Origin: Phascolarctobacterium sp. | GTDB lineage: Bacteria; Bacillota; Negativicutes; Acidaminococcales; Acidaminococcaceae | DNA length: 64,000 nt | Assembly: GCA_003150755.1 (NCBI GenBank) | Contig: QAMT01000023.1 | Coordinates: 372,001 to 436,000 of the forward strand | Direction of reading: 5' to 3' | Shown here: positions 17,177 to 23,809 of the stretch, in pieces | How positions within the stretch are numbered: the first letter of the stretch is position 1 | How the letters are laid out: each line of letters starts with the position of its first letter | Translations under genes and position numbers: made by a program | The notes under the pieces: model-generated | Databases searched by the model: none | What the model was told of the DNA's origin: nothing | Seen by the model: only the letters and a program-made list of their open reading frames with translations

Positions 17177-17614
17177 ATGTTTATAGAAACACCTGAACAG
17201 CGTTCCAAAAATATGAAGGCTATTAAAAGCCACGATACTAAAATCGAACTGATTTTTAGAAAAGCGTTATGGAAGCTCGGTATACGTTACAGAAAAAACT
17301 TTAAAGTTTTTTCATGCCACCCAGATATTGTAATTACCAAATATAAAATCGCCATTTTTTGCGATGGCGATTTTTGGCACGGAAAAATTTTGGAAAAGCG
17401 GAAGATTAAATCTAATTCCAAATACTGGAATGAAAAAATTAAACGCAATAAAGAAAGAGATTTAGAAAATACTATTGAACTACGAGATAATGGCTGGATT
17501 GTTTTACGTTTTTGGGAAACGGATATTAAAAATAATCTAAATGCCTGTATAAATGAAGTCATTAGAAATATTGCCCTTGTAGAAAACAATCATCATTTTA
17601 GGAAAAATAATTAA
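17177..17614 (+). CDS. vsr: Very short patch repair endonuclease
   Basis: A 145-residue Vsr endonuclease that nicks at T:G mismatches left by deamination of 5-methylcytosine, the usual companion of C5 methyltransferases. It begins with the family pattern ETPEQRSKNMKAIKSHDTKIE. It contains the catalytic FCDGDFWHG (about 55-63), KYWNEKI..N..RD near 88-98, and ends with GWIVLRFWETDI. It is divergent from the methyltransferase, only 84 bp away, completing a three-gene restriction island of low GC. Confidence 0.95.
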   Translation: MFIETPEQRSKNMKAIKSHDTKIELIFRKALWKLGIRYRKNFKVFSCHPDIVITKYKIAIFCDGDFWHGKILEKRKIKSNSKYWNEKIKRNKERDLENTIELRDNGWIVLRFWETDIKNNLNACINEVIRNIALVENNHHFRKNN

Positions 17615-17727
17615 TACTCTATTTTCCTTCTCCTACAAAATATTTTAATACTACAATGGTATTACTTCCAACATGTGTATATCCAAACGCCATAACTGAA
17701 AATTAAAAAATACGTATATAGATTAAA

Positions 17728-17767
17728 ATAGCCATATTCAAATTCAAATGAATACGGCTATTTTTTT
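17728..17767. terminator. Bidirectional terminator before the metallophosphoesterase gene
   Basis: AAATAGCC..GGCTATTT hairpin with an interior ATTCAAATTC region and seven T on the plus strand. It marks the right edge of the restriction island and ends the minus-strand phosphoesterase gene. Confidence 0.7.
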
Positions 17768-18860
17768 ACTTTGCCTTTTTTACATTAATAACAACAATCT
17801 CAGGGTATGGGCCCATGCGCACGGGCGGACCCCAGAAGCCGTTGCCGTTGCTGACGATGGCGGTCATTCCGTCCACCTGCGTTATGCCGTAGTCTATCAA
17901 ATACATATCGCGCGTAATCATGCGGAAAGGCCACACCTGACCGGCGTGCGTATGGCCGGAAACCGCAAGGTCGTAGCCTTCTTCCGCCGCATCTGTAAAC
18001 CTGCGCGGCTGGTGGTCGATAAGGATGCTGAAATAATCGCTATTGCCGGGCGCAAGGCGGCGCAGTGAATCTGCCGTCCTTTCACGGCTGTAATCGCGCA
18101 GGCCCGTCAGTTTAATGCCCTGCGGCAGCACAGCAGATTCGTTTTCTAAAATTTTAATGCCGTTAGCGCCAAGGATTTCCCTAATCGTGCGCATTTCACC
18201 ATCAAGATAATCGTGGTTGCCGTAAACGGCATAACTGCCGAGCGGCGCATTGAATTTCAGCGTTTCAAGCGAGCCGTTATCTAGGACATAGCTTAACTTT
18301 TCATCGACGATATCGCCGCCGATAAGCACCAAATCAGGATTTTGGGCGTTGATGCGCTGCACCAAATCTTCTGCTGCGCCTTTGGCGTTAATATGCCCCA
18401 GGTGCAAATCCGTTACCAGAACAATTTTGGTATCGCGCTCAATATTTTTATGCGTTGCCACTGTTTCCGTGTGCACAATGGGATTCATGGCCTTGTAAAT
18501 GCCAAACAGAAGCGAACCGCAGATAACAGCCAGCCCTATCATCGCCAGCGGCGTACTAAAACGGTAATGAATGCCGAACAGCTTGGCCGGAATTATCAGA
18601 ACGCCGTTTACAAGCATCAGTATCAGGCTGTAAAAGCCGAATAAAATCCAGATGTTGCCAATCCACGCCAGTGCGCGCGCAGCAGGTTCCGGGTGAACGA
18701 TGTAACCGCTGTGGCTGACGAGATAACTTGCAGTGCAGAACACAACCGCCAGCGGCCACAGCCACGAGGTAAGCCCTGGTATAAGCGTGCGGTAATAAAA
18801 CCATACGGCAATGCCCATGGCAATTAAGTACGAATACATTATTATCATAAAAAGGTTCAT
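17766..18860 (-). CDS. Membrane-bound metallophosphoesterase
   Basis: A 364-residue protein resembling the YkuE/YaeI-like calcineurin superfamily. Four hydrophobic segments occupy about residues 1-115. The catalytic domain follows with the dinuclear metal motifs: VTDLHLGHINA (about 150), IGGDIVD (about 178), YGNHDYLDG (about 214), and GHTHAGQVWP (about 300). The active site probably faces the periplasm; some relatives act on UDP-lipid precursors. A MerR-type promoter (18891-18921) drives it, back to back with that of the lipoprotein phosphatase gene. Confidence 0.88.
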   Translation of the reverse strand: MNLFMIIMYSYLIAMGIAVWFYYRTLIPGLTSWLWPLAVVFCTASYLVSHSGYIVHPEPAARALAWIGNIWILFGFYSLILMLVNGVLIIPAKLFGIHYRFSTPLAMIGLAVICGSLLFGIYKAMNPIVHTETVATHKNIERDTKIVLVTDLHLGHINAKGAAEDLVQRINAQNPDLVLIGGDIVDEKLSYVLDNGSLETLKFNAPLGSYAVYGNHDYLDGEMRTIREILGANGIKILENESAVLPQGIKLTGLRDYSRERTADSLRRLAPGNSDYFSILIDHQPRRFTDAAEEGYDLAVSGHTHAGQVWPFRMITRDMYLIDYGITQVDGMTAIVSNGNGFWGPPVRMGPYPEIVVINVKKAK

Positions 18861-18890
18861 CGCAAAACTCCTTCATTTTATTATGTATAT

Positions 18891-18921
18891 AATATATACT
18901 TTGGAGTCCGCTTTAAGTCAA
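18891..18921 (-). promoter_or_regulatory. MerR-type promoter of the membrane phosphoesterase gene
   Basis: Minus-strand TTGACT (18916-18921), 19-bp spacer, TATATT (18891-18896). The spacer has ACTTAAAG / CTCCAAAGT, an imperfect dyad. Confidence 0.6.
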
Positions 18922-18943
18922 GCAAATTTTTTGCAAAAACGGC

Positions 18944-18974
18944 TTGACTTAGAGTTTGGTATAACTGTTATAGT
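18944..18974 (+). promoter_or_regulatory. MerR-type promoter of the phosphatase-MerR operon
   Basis: TTGACT (18944-18949), 19-bp spacer beginning TAGAGTTTGG, TATAGT (18969-18974). The sequence around the -35 resembles known AdhR/NmlR-class sites (CTTGACTTAGAG). The operon encodes an AdhR-like MerR. Confidence 0.7.
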
Positions 18975-19011
18975 AATAATAACCGCAGTACAGTAATAAA
19001 GGAGCATGCCT

Positions 19012-20277
19012 ATGAAAAAATACCTTAAATATTTAGTTGTGCTTGCCGTATTTTTGGCGGCAGGCTGCGCCATAAATGCCGCTCCGGCGGATAAAGAAGC
19101 CTTTGCTGCAGCAGATGATGTGCAGCACCTGCGCCAGATAATTACCGCAGACAGCACCGCAAGCCGCACTATTATGTGGCAGGCAGATAAGGCACTGCCC
19201 AACCCGCTGGCAGAATACCGCACCGCAAACGGCGAAATTAAACAGGTGCCCGCCGCAAGTGCAGAACTTGCCATTGGCAGCGGCAAAATTTACGTTTATA
19301 CCGCTGAACTGACCGGGCTGGAACCAGGCGCAAAATATAACTACCGCGCCGGTTACGAAGGCAGCCGCACCGAATGGCAGGAACTTAAAACTGCAAGCGG
19401 CGGAGATTTTAAAGCGCTGATTTTTCCGGACTCGCAGTCCAGCGATTACAGTGGATGGCAAAAACTGGCACAAACGGCCTACGCCAAAAACAGCGACGCT
19501 GAATTTTTTATCAATATGGGCGACCTGGTAGACAACGGTTATGACCTTAACCAGTGGAACGCCTGGTTCAATGCCGTAACGCCGATGATTGAACGAATCC
19601 CCCTTGCGCCGGTAATGGGCAACCACGAAACCTACACACTGGACTGGCAGGTTGCCATGCCCACGCCCTACCTTACGTTTTTTAACGTGCCGGAGAGCGG
19701 CAGCAGCAACCAGAACCAGTATTATTCTTTTGATTACAACGACGTGCATTTTACCGTTTTAAACACGCAGACGGACGAAATGGACGAGTTCAGCCCTAAT
19801 CTTATGGCTGAACAACTGGCATGGCTGCGCAATGACCTGGCCAGTGCCAAAGCAAAATGGAAAATCGTGCTTATGCACAAGGATATTTTGCGTTATGCCT
19901 TTACAGACCGCCCCAACAATTTTGACACAGCCACTATACAGTTTAACCCCTGGGCACAGCAGTTTATGCCGCTGTTTGACGAATTTGATGTCGATGCGGT
20001 ACTGACGGCGCACCTGCACACTTACCGCCGCCGCGTACCGATGAAAAACTTTGCGCCCGATAACAGCGGCACCACCTACATTTTAACCGGCGTGGCAGGC
20101 AGCGTGCGTTATGCACAGCTCTGGCAGCGCAATCCGGCTGACGCCGCCCTTGCACCGCAGCCCGAAGACGCCAACTATCTGACGCTGCAAAAAACAGACA
20201 GAAGCCTGACCTTTAAAGCTTACCTGCCGGACGGCACGGAATTTGACAGCGTAACCATTACCAAAGAGAGGACATAA
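19012..20277 (+). CDS. Lipoprotein metallophosphatase (purple acid phosphatase-like)
   Basis: A 421-residue exported phosphoesterase. The N-terminus is a lipoprotein signal (LAVFLAAGC lipobox, Cys about residue 20). A fibronectin-like domain covers about 35-125 (TIMWQ..YTAELTGLEPGAKYNYRAG), as in purple acid phosphatases. The metallophosphatase domain follows: FPDSQ, NMGDLVDNG (about 168), VMGNHETY (about 203), LMHKDI (about 288) and TAHLHTYRRR (about 335). ATG 19012 was chosen because the ATG two codons earlier abuts the AAGGAGC ribosome site. First gene of an operon with a small membrane peptide, MerR and LysR. Confidence 0.9.
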   Translation: MKKYLKYLVVLAVFLAAGCAINAAPADKEAFAAADDVQHLRQIITADSTASRTIMWQADKALPNPLAEYRTANGEIKQVPAASAELAIGSGKIYVYTAELTGLEPGAKYNYRAGYEGSRTEWQELKTASGGDFKALIFPDSQSSDYSGWQKLAQTAYAKNSDAEFFINMGDLVDNGYDLNQWNAWFNAVTPMIERIPLAPVMGNHETYTLDWQVAMPTPYLTFFNVPESGSSNQNQYYSFDYNDVHFTVLNTQTDEMDEFSPNLMAEQLAWLRNDLASAKAKWKIVLMHKDILRYAFTDRPNNFDTATIQFNPWAQQFMPLFDEFDVDAVLTAHLHTYRRRVPMKNFAPDNSGTTYILTGVAGSVRYAQLWQRNPADAALAPQPEDANYLTLQKTDRSLTFKAYLPDGTEFDSVTITKERT

Positions 20278-20279
20278 TT

Positions 20280-20387
20280 ATGAAATATTTACTAAAAAGC
20301 GCAACGGCGCTTGCCATTATTTACACGCTGGTCAACATCAGCGGGCGCATAGCCGTATGCAGCGCTTATAAAATCTTATCCGCCTGA
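20280..20387 (+). CDS. Small 35-residue membrane peptide
   Basis: A short gene between the phosphatase and merR genes. It has a proper GAGAGG ribosome site eight bases before the ATG and starts two bases after the upstream stop codon. The peptide begins MKYLLKSATALAIIYTLVNI and is one hydrophobic segment with a basic N-terminus and a single Cys near residue 27. I do not recognise the family. Its position and ribosome site argue that it is translated; it may be a membrane-inserted regulator or a partner of the phosphatase. Confidence 0.55.
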   Translation: MKYLLKSATALAIIYTLVNISGRIAVCSAYKILSA

Positions 20388-20417
20388 CGCGGCATTTAAA
20401 AAACGGGAGTGAACACC

Positions 20418-20792
20418 ATGAACATAGCAGAAGTAAGCAAAAAATACGGGCTGACCGCCGATACGCTGCGCTATTATGAACGCATCGGCCTTTTGCCGCC
20501 CATAGCGCGCAACAAAAGCGGCAACCGCGATTACAGCGAAACCGACTGCGGCTGGATTGAATTTATTAAATGTATGCGCTCGGCGGGGCTTTCCATTGAA
20601 GTGCTGAGCGAATATATCAGTTTGTTCCGCAAGGGCGATGCAACCTTAAAAGAACGCGAAGAGCTTCTGATACGCGAGCGCAACCGCCTGCAGGAACGCA
20701 TCCAGGCCATGCAGGCTACGCTGGACCGCCTGAATTACAAAATAGAAATGTACCACAACGGACAGATGAATTCCGTTACCTGCGAAAGCTGA
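20418..20792 (+). CDS. MerR-family regulator, AdhR/NmlR-like
   Basis: A 124-residue MerR regulator. The winged HTH spans 1-70 (AEVSKKYGLTADTLRYYERIGLLPP), followed by a dimer helix. Its Cys52, in WIEFIKCMRSAGLSIE, sits in the same context as the aldehyde-reactive Cys52 of Bacillus AdhR, so thiol sensing of electrophiles is likely by homology. No metal-binding Cys pair is seen. ATG 20418 follows CGGGAG; a GTG nine bases earlier overlaps that site. The operon promoter at 18944 fits MerR autoregulation, and two aldo/keto reductase genes follow downstream. Confidence 0.92.
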   Translation: MNIAEVSKKYGLTADTLRYYERIGLLPPIARNKSGNRDYSETDCGWIEFIKCMRSAGLSIEVLSEYISLFRKGDATLKEREELLIRERNRLQERIQAMQATLDRLNYKIEMYHNGQMNSVTCES

Positions 20793-20803
20793 CGGTAGAA
20801 GCC

Positions 20804-21706
20804 ATGTATAACCCGCAGCTTGAAACATTTATCGCCGTTGCCGACAGCGGCAGTTTTACCAAAGCGGCCGAAAAGCTTTTTATTTCGCCGACGGCGGTGA
20901 TTAAGCAGATAAACATTCTGGAAAATAGGCTTGATTTAAAGCTGTTTAACCGCACGCACCGCGGGCTGACGCTGACGGCAGCAGGCCAATCGCTTTACAG
21001 CGACGCCAAATATATTATCAGCTACTCGCAGGAATCGCTGGCACGCGCCAAAAGCGCCATGCAGAAGGAAAACAGCATTATCCGCATCGGCACCTCGCCG
21101 ATGACGCCGGCACAGATTTTAGTAGAACTGTGGCCCGAAATCCACAAGCTATGCCCGGAAATACGCTTTAAACTTGTACCGTTTGAAAACACGCCGCAAA
21201 ACGCGCGCGAAATCCTTTTGAACCTTGGGCAAAATATCGACATGGTGGCAGGCATTTTTGACTCTACGCTGCTTAGTTACCGCAAATGCGCAGGGCTGGA
21301 GCTTTTCCGCGAGCCTATATGCTGTGCTGTAAGCCTTAACCATCCGCTGGCGCAGAAAGAGCAGCTGGAAATAGCCGATTTATACGGTGAAAATTTGATG
21401 CTGATTACGCGCGGCCAAATGGGCGAAGCGGATATGCTGCGCAGCTTTTTGACGGTAAACCACCCGCAGATTAAAATTACCAACTTTGATTTTTACAACA
21501 CTGAGATTTTTAACCGCTGCGAAACCGGCAACAATCTTTTAATGGCAGTGCCAACCTGGCAAAATGTACACCCGCTGTTAAAAATAATCCCGGTCAACTG
21601 GGATTTTACCATGCCTTTCGGACTTTTGCATTCGCCGGAGCCTGCGCCGCACGTGCAAAAATGTATCGACGCTATTATAAAAATTTATAAAAGCAGGCAG
21701 TTATAA
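20804..21706 (+). CDS. LysR-family transcriptional regulator
   Basis: A 300-residue LysR-type regulator with the HTH at residues 1-60 (ETFIAVADSGSFTKAAEKLFISPTAVIKQINILENRL) and a co-inducer domain of normal length. It begins 12 bp after merR and is the last gene of the phosphatase operon. A terminator (21730-21764) separates it from the aldo/keto reductase genes. The ribosome site (GGTAGAAG) is weak, suggesting low expression or coupling. Target unknown. Confidence 0.9.
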   Translation: MYNPQLETFIAVADSGSFTKAAEKLFISPTAVIKQINILENRLDLKLFNRTHRGLTLTAAGQSLYSDAKYIISYSQESLARAKSAMQKENSIIRIGTSPMTPAQILVELWPEIHKLCPEIRFKLVPFENTPQNAREILLNLGQNIDMVAGIFDSTLLSYRKCAGLELFREPICCAVSLNHPLAQKEQLEIADLYGENLMLITRGQMGEADMLRSFLTVNHPQIKITNFDFYNTEIFNRCETGNNLLMAVPTWQNVHPLLKIIPVNWDFTMPFGLLHSPEPAPHVQKCIDAIIKIYKSRQL

Positions 21707-21729
21707 CCTTAGGGTTTATACAAGCTGAC

Positions 21730-21764
21730 AAACCGGGACTTCTGTTAAGTTCCCGGTTTTTTTA
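21730..21764 (+). terminator. Terminator after the merR-lysR operon
   Basis: AACCGGGA / TCCCGGTT stem (21731-21738, 21751-21758) followed by seven T. Confidence 0.85.
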
Positions 21765-21892
21765 TAATTAAAACAAAGGGAAGTGCCGCTGATGTTTAAA
21801 GTTCTCCGGCTCAAAAGAAATCCGCGCCTGACTAAAACTGTATCAAGAAAGCTGGAGATGCAAAATGGTAAAAAGAATAAAGGAGAGATTTT

Positions 21893-22897
21893 ATGCAATA
21901 CCGCACTTTAGGAAAAGATTTACAGGTTTCAGCAATCGGCCTTGGCTGCATGGGCATGAGCCACGCCTATGGCGCACCGGCAGATAAAAAGGAAATGACA
22001 GAGCTTTTGGCGCGTGCCGCCGATATGGGCTACACCTTTTTTGACACCGCCGAAATTTACGGCACGCCGGATGACCCGCACGACAACGAAAATCTTTTGG
22101 GGCAGGCTTTAAAGCCCTTCCGCAGCAAAATTAAAATAGCAACAAAATTCGGCATCACTTTTGACGAAAGCTCCAAAGAATTGAACAAGCCTTTTATCAC
22201 CGACGCCAGCCCCAAAGCCATCCGCACAGCGGTAGAAGGCTCGTTGAAACGCCTTAACACCGACCACATCGACCTTTACTACCAGCACCGCCAGGACCCC
22301 AAAATCCCCGTAGAAGAAGTTGCCGGTGTAATGAGCCGCCTGATTGAAGAAGGCAAAATTACGCACTGGGGACTTTCGGAAGTTACGGAAGACGTTATCC
22401 GCCGCGCGCATAAGGTTTGCCCCGTTACCGCCATTCAAAACCGCTATTCCATGATGTACCGCAACTACGAAACCTTATTCCCGGTACTGGAGGAACTCGG
22501 TATCGGCTTTGTAGCCTTCAGCCCCCTGGCCAACGGCTTTTTAACAGCTAAATACGATAAAAATTCCAGTTTTGATGCTGTAACCGATTACCGCAGCATC
22601 ATGCCGCAGTTTACCGCCGAAGGCTTTGAACAGAACCACGGTTTGCTGGAGCTTTTAACCCGCACCGCCCAAGCCAAAAACGCAACGCCGGGGCAAATTT
22701 CACTTGCGTGGATGCTTTGCAAAAAGCCTTATATCGTGCCCATTCCCGGTACGCGCAAAGCTGCGCGCCTTGCCGAAAACGCCGGGGCGGCGGATGTTTT
22801 GCTTAGCAAAGAAGAAGTTGCCGCACTTGACAAAGCACTGGAAACTACCAAAATGAGCGCCGTTTACGGCGGCCCGAAAGAAAATAAACGGAGGTAA
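21893..22897 (+). CDS. Aldo/keto reductase (AKR13-like)
   Basis: A 334-residue NADPH-dependent oxidoreductase with a TIM barrel. The catalytic tetrad is visible: FFDTAEIYG (Asp and Tyr, about residues 50-58), ATKFG (Lys, about 85) and LYYQHRQD (His, about 126). The start motif GLGCMGMSHAYG and the NADP site IPGTRKAARLAENA near 285 fit the YajO/AKR13 group. The cytoplasmic form here is paralogous to the Tat-exported one at 36488. First gene of a two-gene AKR operon, next to the AdhR-like MerR, so aldehyde detoxification is a fair inference. Confidence 0.93.
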   Translation: MQYRTLGKDLQVSAIGLGCMGMSHAYGAPADKKEMTELLARAADMGYTFFDTAEIYGTPDDPHDNENLLGQALKPFRSKIKIATKFGITFDESSKELNKPFITDASPKAIRTAVEGSLKRLNTDHIDLYYQHRQDPKIPVEEVAGVMSRLIEEGKITHWGLSEVTEDVIRRAHKVCPVTAIQNRYSMMYRNYETLFPVLEELGIGFVAFSPLANGFLTAKYDKNSSFDAVTDYRSIMPQFTAEGFEQNHGLLELLTRTAQAKNATPGQISLAWMLCKKPYIVPIPGTRKAARLAENAGAADVLLSKEEVAALDKALETTKMSAVYGGPKENKRR

Positions 22898-22902
22898 TTA
22901 AA

Positions 22903-23751
22903 ATGCAGTATGTAACTTTAAGTAACGGTGTAAAAATGCCTATGCTGGGCTATGGGGTTTACCAAATCCCGGTAGCCGATACCGAGCGCTGCGTGCTTGA
23001 CGCTATCAGCAGCGGCTACCGCGCTATTGATACCGCCCAGGCTTATCACAACGAAGAAGGCGTCGGCGCTGCCATAGAAAACTGCGGCGTGCCGCGCGAC
23101 GAACTTTTTATTACAACCAAAATATGGATTTATAACGCAGGCTACGAAAAAGCCAAAGCCTCTATTGCCGAATCACTGCGCAAACTGAAAACAGATTACA
23201 TTGACCTTGTTTTAATCCACCAGCCGTTCAGTGATTATTACGGTACCTGGCGCGCCATGGAAGAAGAATACAAAAACGGCACTATCCGCGCTATCGGCGT
23301 TGCCAATTTTTACCCCGACCGCCTTATCGACCTGTGCCAGTTTGCCGAAATTGCACCGATGGTCAACCAGGTAGAAACCCATGTATTCTGCCAGCAGCAG
23401 GCGGCTCACAGCATTATGCAGAAATACGGCGTGCAGCATCAGTCGTGGGCTCCGTTTGCCGAAGGCCGCAACGGATTTTTTACCAACAGCGTACTTACGG
23501 AAACCGGCAAAAAATACAATAAATCCGCCGCACAGGTTGCCCTGCGCTTTTTGCTGCAATCCGGCGTTGCCGTTATCCCCAAATCAACACACAAAGAACG
23601 TATGCTGCAAAACTTTGATATTTTTGATTTTGAGCTGAGTGATGATGACATGAACGCCATTAAAGCGCTTGACACCGGCAAAAGCCTGTTCTTTTCGCAC
23701 TACGACCCGCAAACCGTAGAATTTTTAACCAACATGGGCAAACACGCATAA
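22903..23751 (+). CDS. Aldo/keto reductase (AKR5-like)
   Basis: A 282-residue AKR of the 2,5-diketo-D-gluconate reductase/methylglyoxal reductase type. It starts VTLSNGVKMPMLGYGVYQIP and has the tetrad in RAIDTAQAYHNEEGVG (about 40-55), ITTKIW (about 74) and VLIHQPF (about 107). The NADP motif VIPKSTHKERMLQN is near 228. It is translated six bases after the upstream AKR gene from a strong GGAGG site. It probably reduces small aldehydes; the real substrate is unknown. Confidence 0.93.
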   Translation: MQYVTLSNGVKMPMLGYGVYQIPVADTERCVLDAISSGYRAIDTAQAYHNEEGVGAAIENCGVPRDELFITTKIWIYNAGYEKAKASIAESLRKLKTDYIDLVLIHQPFSDYYGTWRAMEEEYKNGTIRAIGVANFYPDRLIDLCQFAEIAPMVNQVETHVFCQQQAAHSIMQKYGVQHQSWAPFAEGRNGFFTNSVLTETGKKYNKSAAQVALRFLLQSGVAVIPKSTHKERMLQNFDIFDFELSDDDMNAIKALDTGKSLFFSHYDPQTVEFLTNMGKHA

Positions 23752-23776
23752 AAAAAGCCGGGCTGTTACACCCGGC
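23751..23776 (-). terminator. Terminator of the copA gene
   Basis: Minus-strand GCCGGG / CCCGGC stem followed by seven T. Confidence 0.8.
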
Positions 23777-23781
23777 ACTGG

Positions 23782-23809
23782 CCCTTCCTCACCGGAAGGG
23801 TTATTTTTT
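23782..23809 (+). terminator. Terminator of the AKR operon
   Basis: CCCTTCC / GGAAGGG stem followed by TTATTTTTTA. It overlaps the 3' end of copA on the other strand. Confidence 0.75.

Noticed and set aside
21792..21908. Small 38-codon gene before the aldo/keto reductase
   Set aside because: No good ribosome site and it runs into the reductase start region; the basic composition looks random.
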